Of a stretch of DNA of 64,000 nt, positions 7,462-15,117 are shown piece after piece. The notes under the pieces were generated by a model, which was not told the DNA's origin, made no database searches, and saw nothing but the letters and a program-made list of their open reading frames with translations. The number at the start of each line of letters is the position of its first letter. Position 1 is the first letter of the stretch. This stretch comes from Nocardioides islandensis (lineage in GTDB: Bacteria > Actinomycetota > Actinomycetes > Propionibacteriales > Nocardioidaceae): contig NZ_JADKPN010000001.1 of the NCBI RefSeq assembly GCF_015352455.1, positions 372,001-436,000 of the forward strand, given 5' to 3'. The position numbers and the translations under genes were made by a program.

Positions 7462-9566
7462 TGGCTCCACCCGTCAACCAGCCGCGGCGTGTCGCCGTCG
7501 TCGGCTCGGGCGTCGCCGGGCTGACGGCGGCGTACGTCGCCACGTCCTCGCCCGGCGTACGCGTCACGCTCTACGAGGCCGACGACCGCCTCGGCGGGCA
7601 CGCCGACACCCACGACGTGGAGTCGGCGGACGGCGTGCTCGCCATCGACACGGGGTTCATCGTGCACAACGCGCGCACGTACCCGACCCTGCTGCGGATC
7701 TTCGCCGAGCTCGGCGTGGCCACCCAGCCCAGCGAGATGTCGATGTCGACCCGCGACGACGCGACCGGGCTCGAGTGGGCCGGGGCACTCGGCGTCGCCG
7801 GCCTGTTCCCGACCTGGCGCAACCTGGCCAGGCCGGCGTACCTGCGGATGCTCGGCGAGGTCCCGCGCTTCCACCGAGCGGCCCGGCGGCTGCTGGCCGC
7901 CTCCGCCACCGACGAGGCCCGTGACGTCACCCTGCGCGACTTCCTGGAGGAGCACGACTTCTCGGCGTACTTCGCCCGCCACTTCATGGAGCCCGTCGTC
8001 GCCGCCGTCTGGTCCTGCGACCCCGACATCGCCCTGGACTACCCCGCGCGGTACCTGTTCACGTTCCTCGACCACCACGGGATGCTCGGCGTCTTCGGCT
8101 CGCCGCAGTGGCGCACCGTGGTGGGTGGGTCGCGTCAGTACGTCGACCGGATCGGGGCGCGGGTCGACGACCTGCGGCTCGGCACCAAGGTGACCTCGCT
8201 GCTCGAGACGCCCGACGGCGTCGTGGTCGTGGACGGCAACGGTCGCGCGGAGACCTACGACGCGGTGGTCGTCGCCACCCACCCCGACCAGGCACTGGCC
8301 CTGCTGGCCGAGCCGACCGCGGCGCAGCGCGAGGTGCTGTCCGCCCTGCCGTACTCCGCCAACCCGGCGCTGCTGCACACCGACGCGTCGCTGCTGCCGC
8401 GCGCCCGGCGGGCCCGCGCCTCCTGGAACTTCCGCCGCGTCGCGGGCGACCGCGGCCGGGTGACCGTCACCTACGACCTGACCCGGCTGATGCGGCTGCC
8501 GACGACCACGCCGTACCTCGTCACCCTCGGCGGCGAGGACCTCGTCGACCCGAGCACGGTCATCGAGCGCCGCGAGTACGCCCACCCGCTCTACACCCCG
8601 GAGTCCGTGGCCGCCCAGGCCCGGCTGCCCGAGTGCGACACCGACCGGGTCGCGTTCGCGGGGGCCTACCACGGCTGGGGGTTCCACGAGGACGGTGCTC
8701 GTTCGGGGCTGACGGCCGCGGAGCGGCTGGGTATCCACTGGCACCCGCTGGTCGAGGAAGGCGCGCTAGCGCCTGTCACGAGACCCGGTGAGACGGCCGC
8801 CGACCTCTCGCGGGGTCTCGTGACGGGACTTCGTCCCTCCTCGACCAGCGGTGGAGCGGTCTACCGCACGACCATCACCCACACCCGCCGCAAGCCGTTC
8901 ACGCGCAGCTTCACCCACCACTCGTACACCTGGCTGGTCGACCTCGACGACCTCCCGGACCACGGGGCGCTGGCCGGCGTCCTGGGCAGCTTCGAGGCGC
9001 GCGACCACCTCGGCTGGCCGCACGCAACCCTGCGCGGCAACGTCACGGCGTTCCTCGCGCGCCACGAGATCGACCTGACGACCCGGCAGGGACCGGGCCG
9101 GATCCTGATGGCCGCGCACCCGCGGGCGTTCGGCCACTGCTTCAACCCCATCAGCGTGTTCTGGTGCTTCGACGGCGACGGCCGTCCCGCCGGGACGATC
9201 CTCGAGGTGCACAACACCTACGGCGACCGGCACGCGTACCTCGTGCACCCGGACGCGCAGGGCCGCGCGCGCACGGACAAGGCGATGTACGTCTCACCGT
9301 TCCACGGCGTCGACGGGACCTACGAGATCGCCGCGCGCGTGCCCGGCGAACACCTCGACGTGGCCATCACCCTGCGCACCGACGAGGGCGCGCGGTTCAG
9401 CGCGCGGCTCTCCGGCACCCGCACCGCCGACCGCCTCGTCGCCTGGCGGGCCGCGCCGGCAGGCATCCGCGGCGCCTTCCTGATCCGAATGCACGGTGTG
9501 TGGCTGTGGGCGCGACGCCTGCGCGTGCAGCCGCGTCCCCATCACCACCAGCCAGGAGTCTCATGA
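7461..9566 (+). CDS. FAD-dependent amine oxidase fused to DUF1365 protein through an R2 repeat
   Basis: This 701-residue product combines two proteins that are separate in M. tuberculosis (Rv0449c and Rv0448c). Residues 1-428 form an FAD-dependent amine oxidase-like domain beginning with VAVVGSGVAGLTAAY and ending GWGFHEDGARSGLTAAERLG. Residues about 465-701 form a DUF1365 domain with FTHHSYTWLVDLDDLP and HPRAFGHCFNPISVFWC. Residues 430-463 are encoded by the R2 palindrome at 8748-8848, which has no stop in this frame. A GTG at 8820 inside the repeat could start a separate DUF1365 protein. The two domains probably modify membrane lipids together with the downstream cyclopropane synthase. A true fusion, rather than a sequencing artefact, is an inference. 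Confidence 0.75.
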   Translation: MAPPVNQPRRVAVVGSGVAGLTAAYVATSSPGVRVTLYEADDRLGGHADTHDVESADGVLAIDTGFIVHNARTYPTLLRIFAELGVATQPSEMSMSTRDDATGLEWAGALGVAGLFPTWRNLARPAYLRMLGEVPRFHRAARRLLAASATDEARDVTLRDFLEEHDFSAYFARHFMEPVVAAVWSCDPDIALDYPARYLFTFLDHHGMLGVFGSPQWRTVVGGSRQYVDRIGARVDDLRLGTKVTSLLETPDGVVVVDGNGRAETYDAVVVATHPDQALALLAEPTAAQREVLSALPYSANPALLHTDASLLPRARRARASWNFRRVAGDRGRVTVTYDLTRLMRLPTTTPYLVTLGGEDLVDPSTVIERREYAHPLYTPESVAAQARLPECDTDRVAFAGAYHGWGFHEDGARSGLTAAERLGIHWHPLVEEGALAPVTRPGETAADLSRGLVTGLRPSSTSGGAVYRTTITHTRRKPFTRSFTHHSYTWLVDLDDLPDHGALAGVLGSFEARDHLGWPHATLRGNVTAFLARHEIDLTTRQGPGRILMAAHPRAFGHCFNPISVFWCFDGDGRPAGTILEVHNTYGDRHAYLVHPDAQGRARTDKAMYVSPFHGVDGTYEIAARVPGEHLDVAITLRTDEGARFSARLSGTRTADRLVAWRAAPAGIRGAFLIRMHGVWLWARRLRVQPRPHHHQPGVS
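8748..8848. repeat. R2 palindromic element, copy A (full, in coding sequence)
   Basis: This 101-bp element has outer arms CTGGTCGAGGA / TCCTCGACCAG and inner arms GTCACGAGACCC / GGGTCTCGTGAC. Two small hairpins lie between outer and inner stems, on the left around GCGCTAGCGC and on the right GGGAC-TTC-GTCCC, so a single strand could fold as a cloverleaf. In the host frame it encodes LVEEGALAPVTRPGE followed later by VTGLRPSSTS. Confidence 0.9.
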
Positions 9567-10816
9567 CCATCACCCAGAGCCGCGCCGACCTCCGGACGTG
9601 GCCCGATCTCGCCACCGTGCCGTCCGGCGCGCGGGCCGCGGTGTCGGCCGTCGTGGCCCGGCGGCTGTTCACCGGAGCCGTACGACGGTTGCCCGTCACC
9701 GTCCGCATCGAGCGGAGCGACGGCTCCTCCCAGGTCCTGGGCCAGGGCGGCCCCGCCATGACGGTGCACCGTCCCGAGGAGTTCTTCGCACGGCTCGGCC
9801 GCCTCGGTCTCATCGGGTTCGGCGAGGCCTACCTCACCGGCGCCTGGGACGCCGAGGACCTGGGTGGTTTCCTCACCGTGCTCTGCGCCGAGCTGCCCAC
9901 GCTGGTGCCGCCGGCCCTGCAACGGGCCCGCGCCCTGGTCGTGCCACGGTCGCCGCACACCCTGCGCAGCACTCGCGACAACAGCCGCGACAACATCGCG
10001 CACCACTACGACCTGTCCAACGACCTGTTCGAGACGTTCCTCGACGGCTCGCTCTGCTACTCCTCGGCGCTGTTCGACCCGACGGCCATGCAGACCGAGG
10101 ACCTCGGCACAGCGCAGGCCCGCAAGGTCGAACGACTGCTGGACCGCATCGGCGTCGGCCCGGAGACGCGGCTTCTGGAGATCGGCACCGGCTGGGGCGA
10201 GCTCGCCATCCGCGCCGCCCGCCGGGGCGCCCGCGTACGCAGCGTGACGCTGTCGGTCGAGCAGCTCGAGCTCGCCCGGAGGCGGGTGGCTGAGGCCGGC
10301 GTGGCCGACCGGGTCGACATCGAGCTGCGCGACTACCGCGCCATCGAGGAGGACGCGGCGTACGACGCCGTCGCCTCCATCGAGATGATCGAGGCGGTCG
10401 GGCACGAGTTCTGGCCGGAGTACTTCCGCATCCTCGACCGCGTGCTCGCCCCGGGCGGCCGGGTCGGCCTCCAGGCGATCCTGATGCCGCACGACCGGAT
10501 GCTGGCGACCCGGAACACGCACACGTGGATCAACAAGTACATCTTCCCGGGGGGCTTCCTGCCCTCGGTCGAGGCGATCGAGGAGGTCACCCGCCGGCAC
10601 ACCACGCTGCGCATCACCGACCGCCTGTCGTTCGGCCACCACTACGCCGAGACGCTGCGCCGCTGGGACGCCGCCTTCCGGGCGAACCACGACCGCGTGG
10701 TCGGGCTGGGCTTCGACGAGACGTTCCTGCGGATGTGGCACTTCTACCTGGAGTACTCCCGCGCCGGCTTCGCGTCCGGCTACCTGGACGTCGAGCAGAT
10801 CGTGCTCGAGCGGTGA
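9563..10816 (+). CDS. Cyclopropane-fatty-acyl-phospholipid synthase family methyltransferase
   Basis: This 417-residue S-adenosylmethionine-dependent enzyme of the CFA synthase family transfers a methylene or methyl group to double bonds of phospholipid acyl chains at the membrane. The hallmarks are the acceptor-side motif HHYDLSNDLFE, the SAM-binding loop LLEIGTGWGELAI, and SIEMIEAVGHEFWPEYF followed by WINKYIFPGGFLPS. The length is normal for the family. It corresponds in context to UfaA1 (Rv0447c) of the mycobacterial SigK regulon. ATG overlaps the upstream stop by 4 bp (ATGA) and CAGGAG precedes it, so it is translationally coupled to the fused oxidase gene. SigK control is inferred from position. 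Confidence 0.88.
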   Translation: MTITQSRADLRTWPDLATVPSGARAAVSAVVARRLFTGAVRRLPVTVRIERSDGSSQVLGQGGPAMTVHRPEEFFARLGRLGLIGFGEAYLTGAWDAEDLGGFLTVLCAELPTLVPPALQRARALVVPRSPHTLRSTRDNSRDNIAHHYDLSNDLFETFLDGSLCYSSALFDPTAMQTEDLGTAQARKVERLLDRIGVGPETRLLEIGTGWGELAIRAARRGARVRSVTLSVEQLELARRRVAEAGVADRVDIELRDYRAIEEDAAYDAVASIEMIEAVGHEFWPEYFRILDRVLAPGGRVGLQAILMPHDRMLATRNTHTWINKYIFPGGFLPSVEAIEEVTRRHTTLRITDRLSFGHHYAETLRRWDAAFRANHDRVVGLGFDETFLRMWHFYLEYSRAGFASGYLDVEQIVLER

Positions 10817-11637
10817 CGACGGCCCGGCCGGTGGACGTCGTCGTCCTGGCCGGGACCGTGCTCGTCCTGGTGGCCCTGGCCATGGTGCTGACCGCCGTCG
10901 CGGCGCGCCGCGCCCGCCGGGTGTCGGTCGTCGACGTCACCTGGGGCCTGGCGCTGGTGGCCGCCGCCGTCGTCTGCGCCGTCGTCGGTCCGCTCGTGTC
11001 CGACGGCGACGCGTGGCGCGGCTGGCTGCTCGCGGCGCTGGTCTCCGTGTGGGGCGGCCGGCTGGCGTGGCACATCGGCCGGCGGTCGCGCGGGCACGGC
11101 GAGGACCCGAGGTACGAGAAGCTGCTCGGCGCGCCCGTCACCACGCCGGAAGGCTTCGCGGTCGCGGTGCGCAAGGTGTTCGTGGTGCAGGGCCTGGCCG
11201 TCTGGCTGGTCTCGCTGCCGCTGATGGCCGCGGCGGTCACCGAGGTGCGGTGGGCGTGGCTCGTGTGGCTGGGCGTCGCGCTCTGGGTGGTGGGCCTGGT
11301 CTTCGAGTCCGTCGGGGACGCCCAACTCGCGACGTACCGCTCGACGCCCAGGGACCAGCGGCCGCAGGTGCTCGACACGGGTCTGTGGCGCTACACCCGG
11401 CACCCGAACTACTTCGGCGACGCGTGCGTGTGGTGGGGGCTCTGGGTCGCCGCGGCGCTCTCGTCCGGCTGGCTGCCTGCGCTGCTGACGGTCGTCGCGC
11501 CGGTCGCGATGACCTACTTCCTCGCCTTCGCCACCGGCGCGCGCCTGCTGGAGCAGACGATGCTGCAGCGGCCGGGCTACCCGGAGTACGCCGCGCGCAC
11601 CTCGATGTTCGTGCCGCTGCCGCCGAGGCGGGGCTGA
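10813..11637 (+). CDS. DUF1295 integral membrane protein (steroid 5-alpha-reductase-like)
   Basis: This 274-residue polytopic membrane protein has about seven or eight hydrophobic helices. The C-terminal signature LDTGLWRYTRHPNYFGDACV, with a later PEYAARTSMFVPLPP, is typical of DUF1295, a family related to steroid 5-alpha-reductases and isoprenylcysteine methyltransferases. It is the homologue in position of Rv0446c. GTG 10813 overlaps the stop of the CFA synthase gene by 4 bp. It is probably the last gene of the SigK operon, with a role in membrane lipid modification. The reaction is unknown. Confidence 0.85.
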   Translation: MTTARPVDVVVLAGTVLVLVALAMVLTAVAARRARRVSVVDVTWGLALVAAAVVCAVVGPLVSDGDAWRGWLLAALVSVWGGRLAWHIGRRSRGHGEDPRYEKLLGAPVTTPEGFAVAVRKVFVVQGLAVWLVSLPLMAAAVTEVRWAWLVWLGVALWVVGLVFESVGDAQLATYRSTPRDQRPQVLDTGLWRYTRHPNYFGDACVWWGLWVAAALSSGWLPALLTVVAPVAMTYFLAFATGARLLEQTMLQRPGYPEYAARTSMFVPLPPRRG

Positions 11638-11684
11638 CCTCGGACGCCGGCATCGTCGGTGGGCATGCCCGTCACCGAGATGAC

Positions 11685-11690
11685 TAGGGT
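11685..11690 (+). promoter_or_regulatory. -10 box TAGGGT of a probable leaderless promoter
   Basis: TAGGGT ends exactly 6 nt before the ATG at 11697, the spacing expected when transcription starts at the first base of the start codon. The intervening CGGAGG also resembles a Shine-Dalgarno sequence but is too close to the ATG to be optimal. Confidence 0.5.
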
Positions 11691-11696
11691 CGGAGG

Positions 11697-12506
11697 ATGA
11701 GCTCCTCGGTAGACATCCCGGCCGAGACCGTCGCCCTGCGCGGCGGCGGCGACTTCCCGCTCGTGGGGTTCGGCACCTGGCAGCTCAAGGGTGACGAGTG
11801 CTACGACGCCTGCCTGGTCGCGCTCGAGGCGGGCTACCGGCACCTGGACACCGCGACGATGTACGGCAACGAGCTCGAGGTCGGGCGGGCCCTGACCGAC
11901 AGCGGCGTGCCGCGGGACGAGGTGTTCGTGACCACGAAGTACAACCCGCGCTCCGGCCGCCCCGAGCTCGACGTGCTGGGCCGCAGCCTCGAGGCGCTCG
12001 GCGTCGACCACGTCGACCTGTGGCTGGTGCACGCGCCCGTCGACGACCGGCGCAACGCCGCGGTGTGGGAGAGCTTCGTGAAGGCCCAGGCCGCCGGCAC
12101 GGCCCGGGACATCGGCGTCTCCAACTTCTCCGGCGAGCAGATCGACCACGTCGCGACGGCCACCGACGTGACCCCGGCCGTGAACCAGATCGAGTGGCGA
12201 CCTCAGCTGCACGACCCGGCCGTGGTGGAGGGCCACCAGGCGCGCGGTGTCGTGCTCGAGGGCTACAGCGCGCTGAAGGGCGGCGTGCTCTCCCACCCCG
12301 TCGTCACCGGCATCGCCGAGGAGCTCGACCGCACGCCGGCGCAGGTGGTCGTCCGCTGGCACGTGCAGCACGGCATCGTCGTCATCCCGCGGTCCTCGCA
12401 GGCGGAGCGCGTGCGGGCCAACGCCGACGTCGGCGGGTTCGAGCTGACCGACGAGCACATGTCCGCTCTCGACGGGCTCGGCCGGCGATCGGGCACGCGG
12501 CGCTGA
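11697..12506 (+). CDS. Aldo/keto reductase
   Basis: This 269-residue NADPH-dependent (alpha/beta)8-barrel reductase acts on aldehydes or ketones. The catalytic tetrad is visible as D51 and Y56 (HLDTATMYGNE), K81 (VTTKY) and H112 (WLVHAP). The cofactor-binding end has VIPRSSQAERVRAN. The sequence most resembles the 2,5-diketo-D-gluconate reductase-like bacterial branch (AKR5 type), judged from GFGTWQL and IGVSNFS. The substrate is unknown. It begins 60 bp after the SigK operon with its own probable leaderless promoter and is followed after 4 bp by the methyltransferase gene. Confidence 0.88.
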   Translation: MSSSVDIPAETVALRGGGDFPLVGFGTWQLKGDECYDACLVALEAGYRHLDTATMYGNELEVGRALTDSGVPRDEVFVTTKYNPRSGRPELDVLGRSLEALGVDHVDLWLVHAPVDDRRNAAVWESFVKAQAAGTARDIGVSNFSGEQIDHVATATDVTPAVNQIEWRPQLHDPAVVEGHQARGVVLEGYSALKGGVLSHPVVTGIAEELDRTPAQVVVRWHVQHGIVVIPRSSQAERVRANADVGGFELTDEHMSALDGLGRRSGTRR

Positions 12507-12510
12507 CCCC

Positions 12511-13068
12511 GTGGATGCCGTCGAGGCGGCGTTCGCCGCTTGGCCGCGCGAGGGCTTCCTGCCCGAGGGAGAACGGCGCCGGGCCGGGTACGACGGACCG
12601 CTGCCCATCGGCGACGGGCAGACGAACTCCCAGCCGCGCACGGTGGCCGACATGCTCCGCCTGCTGGACGTCCGGCCCGGTCAGCGGGTGCTCGACGTCG
12701 GCTCCGGCTCGGGGTGGACGACCGCGCTGCTGGCGCACCTGGTCGGGCCGACGGGCTCGGTGACCGGCGTGGAGATCGTGCCGGCGCTGGTGGAGTTCGG
12801 GTCGGCCAACCTCGCCGCGACCGGCCAGCCCTGGGCGTCGATCCGCCGGGCGACGCCGGGCGTGCTCGGGTTGCCCGACCACGCGCCGTACGACCGGATC
12901 CTCGTCTCCGCCCAGCCGGCGTCGCTCCCGCAGGCGCTGGTCGACCAGCTGGCCGACGGGGGTCGCCTGGTGATCCCGGTACGCGGCACGATGACCCTCG
13001 TGACGACGTCCGGCGGCGAGGTACGCGAGAGCCATCACGGTTCCTACCGGTTCGTGCCGCTCGTATGA
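12511..13068 (+). CDS. Protein-L-isoaspartate O-methyltransferase-like protein
   Basis: This 185-residue SAM-dependent methyltransferase of the PCMT family repairs or labels isoaspartyl residues in damaged proteins. The SAM site LDVGSGSGWTTALLAHLVG is at about residues 57-75, the family-typical IGDGQTNSQP at about 31-40, and a conserved PYDRILVSAQPASLP follows. It is slightly shorter than typical bacterial Pcm (about 210 residues) but appears complete. It starts with GTG 4 bp after the aldo/keto reductase and overlaps the next gene by 4 bp. Small actinobacterial variants may act on other substrates. Confidence 0.75.
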   Translation: MDAVEAAFAAWPREGFLPEGERRRAGYDGPLPIGDGQTNSQPRTVADMLRLLDVRPGQRVLDVGSGSGWTTALLAHLVGPTGSVTGVEIVPALVEFGSANLAATGQPWASIRRATPGVLGLPDHAPYDRILVSAQPASLPQALVDQLADGGRLVIPVRGTMTLVTTSGGEVRESHHGSYRFVPLV

Positions 13069-13871
13069 ACGCCGCGATGGTCGGCTCGTTCGCCGTGCAC
13101 GCGCTCGTCGACGCGGCCGGGCCGATCGACACCACGAACCGCGAGGCCTTCCCCGGCGCGAGCGAGGACGACTGGGCGGCGGCCCGGGCGCTCGACCCCA
13201 TGGCGTTCGGGCCGGACGGTGTCGACGGGGCGTGGGTGCTGCCGTTCCGCGCGTTCGTGGTCATCGGTCCGGACGACCACGTCACCATCGTCGACCTCGG
13301 CGTCGGCTCGTCCGCGAGCCCTGCCGCCGCCTGGGCACCCGGTCCCGGCGAGCTCCCCGAGAAGCTGACCGCGCTGGGCATCGGGGCCTCGGAGGTCGGC
13401 ACCGTCGTGCTCACGCACCTGCACGAGGACCACGTCGGCTGGGTGCTGGGCCGAGCCGGTCTGCCGATGTTCGGCAACGCCGAGCACGTCATCCAGGCCG
13501 CCGAGGTCGCGGCCGTCGCCGACGAGCGCGCGATCGTCGAGGCGACGGTCGACCCGCTGCGTTCCTTCGGCCTGCTACGTCAGGTCGACGGACCCGTGTC
13601 GCTGCGACCGGGCATCGACCTCGAGCCGACCCCGGGACACACGGTCGGCCACCAGTCGGTGTGGCTGACGTCCGGGTCCGAGACCCTCCTGCTCACCGGC
13701 GACCTGCTGGTGCACGCCGTCCAGCTCGTCGCGCCGTCCGTCGCGTACGCCGCGGAGGACGACCCCGTCGCCGCCACCGCGTCGCGGGAGCGGATGTACG
13801 CCGAGGCGCGGCGGCGTGGTGCCTCCCTGGCCACCGCGCACCTCACCGAGGCGTTCGTCGCGCTGCCCTGA
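13065..13871 (+). CDS. MBL-fold metallo-hydrolase
   Basis: This 268-residue metallo-beta-lactamase-fold hydrolase shows the metal motif LTHLHEDHVGW (HxHxDH) near residue 107, a second metal histidine in TPGHTVGHQS, and an aspartate in LLTGDLLVH. The N-terminal region with PFRAFVVIGPDDHVTIVDLG is the usual substrate lid and first strand. Members include lactonases and many uncharacterised hydrolases. ATG overlaps the pcm-like stop by 4 bp, so the three genes from 11697 probably form one operon. It converges with the acyl-CoA dehydrogenase across the palindrome at 13887-13948. The substrate is unknown. Confidence 0.85.
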   Translation: MNAAMVGSFAVHALVDAAGPIDTTNREAFPGASEDDWAAARALDPMAFGPDGVDGAWVLPFRAFVVIGPDDHVTIVDLGVGSSASPAAAWAPGPGELPEKLTALGIGASEVGTVVLTHLHEDHVGWVLGRAGLPMFGNAEHVIQAAEVAAVADERAIVEATVDPLRSFGLLRQVDGPVSLRPGIDLEPTPGHTVGHQSVWLTSGSETLLLTGDLLVHAVQLVAPSVAYAAEDDPVAATASRERMYAEARRRGASLATAHLTEAFVALP

Positions 13872-13886
13872 GTCGGCTCGCCCTCG

Positions 13887-13948
13887 CCCCCGATTCGTCA
13901 GCGATCCTGCGGGTGCTCGTCGCGGTCGACCTGCTGACGAATCGGGGG
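13887..13948. terminator. R3 long inverted repeat between convergent genes
   Basis: Perfect 16-bp arms CCCCCGATTCGTCAGC / GCTGACGAATCGGGGG flank a 30-nt loop between the stops at 13871 and 13957. It would give a stable hairpin on both strands. The long loop and lack of a U-tract make a bidirectional terminator plausible but not certain; it could belong to another dispersed palindrome family. Confidence 0.6.
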
Positions 13949-13956
13949 GGTTCTCC

Positions 13957-15117
13957 TCAGTACGACTTCGGGAGACCGAGGGAGTGCATGGCCACGAAGT
14001 TGAGGATCATCTCCCGGCTGACCGGCGCGATGCGGCCGGCGCGGGTGGCGACGAGGAGGCCCGCCATGCCGTACTCCTGCGTGATCCCGTTGCCCCCGTG
14101 CGCCTGCACCGCGCGGTCGGCGGCGTCGCAGGCAGCCTCCGCGGCGGCGTACTTGGCCATGTTGGCCGCCTCCCCGGCACCCAGGTCGTCGCCGGCGTCG
14201 TAGAGGGCGGCGGCCTTCTGCGTCATCAGCCGGGCCAGCTCGGTCTCGATCTTCGACTGGGCGAGCGGGTGGGCGATGGCCTGGTGCGAGCCGATGGGGC
14301 CCTGGAAGACCGTGCGCTCCTTGGCGTACGCCGCCGCCTTGTCGATCGCGAACCGCGCCAGGCCGGTCGAGAACGACGCCGCCATGATCCGCTCGGGGTT
14401 GAGGCCGGCGAACAGCTGCACGAGCCCGGCGTCCTCGTCACCGACGAGCGCGTCGTCGGGGAGCCGGACGTCGTCGATGAACACCTGGAACTGCTTCTCC
14501 GGGCTGACGATCTCCATCGGGATGGGCTTGGCCTCGAAGCCCTCGGCGTCGGTCGGAACCACGAACAGGCAGGGCTTGAGCTTGCCGGTCCGCGCGTCCT
14601 CCGTCCTCGCCACGACCAGGACGTTGTCGGCCTCGTCGACGCCGGAGATGTAGATCTTGCGTCCGGTCAGCAGCCACTCGTCGCCGTCCCGCCGGGCCGT
14701 CGTGGTGATGTTGTGGGAGTTGGTGCCGGCGTCCGGCTCGGTGATCGCGAAGGCCATCGTGCCCGTGCCGTCCGCGATCCCGGGCAGCCAGCGCTGCTTC
14801 TGCTCCTCGGTCCCGTACCTCGCGATCACCGTCCCGCAGATCGCCGGGCTGACGACCATCATCAGCAGCGGGCACCCCTGCGCGGCGAGCTCCTCGCAGA
14901 CCGCCGCGATGTCGCCGATGCCGCCGCCCCCGCCGCCGTACTCCTCCGGCAGGTTGATCCCGAGGTAGCCGTTCTTCCCGATCTCCAGCCACAGGTCGGT
15001 GGTCTTGCCGCCGCTGCGCGCCTTCTCGGTGAAGTACTCGCGGCCGTACTTGGACGCCAGCCGCGCCACCTGCCTGCGCAGCTCCTGGCGTTCCTCGGAC
15101 TCGGTGAAGCTCGTCAT
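13957..15117 (-). CDS. Acyl-CoA dehydrogenase
   Basis: This 386-residue FAD flavoenzyme carries out alpha,beta-dehydrogenation of acyl-CoA. The conserved segments are AFAITEPDAGTNSHNITTTA (FAD and substrate contact), LTGRKIYISGVDEADNVLVV, the central FQGPIGSHQAIAHPLAQSK, and the C-terminal VQAHGGNGITQEYGMAG. The length is normal. It is the last gene of the reverse-strand operon that begins with the TetR gene at 23005; its ATG overlaps the biotin carboxylase stop by 4 bp. With the carboxylase it suggests oxidation of a branched or methyl-substituted acyl-CoA. The exact chain specificity cannot be read. Confidence 0.88.
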   Translation of the reverse strand: MTSFTESEERQELRRQVARLASKYGREYFTEKARSGGKTTDLWLEIGKNGYLGINLPEEYGGGGGGIGDIAAVCEELAAQGCPLLMMVVSPAICGTVIARYGTEEQKQRWLPGIADGTGTMAFAITEPDAGTNSHNITTTARRDGDEWLLTGRKIYISGVDEADNVLVVARTEDARTGKLKPCLFVVPTDAEGFEAKPIPMEIVSPEKQFQVFIDDVRLPDDALVGDEDAGLVQLFAGLNPERIMAASFSTGLARFAIDKAAAYAKERTVFQGPIGSHQAIAHPLAQSKIETELARLMTQKAAALYDAGDDLGAGEAANMAKYAAAEAACDAADRAVQAHGGNGITQEYGMAGLLVATRAGRIAPVSREMILNFVAMHSLGLPKSY

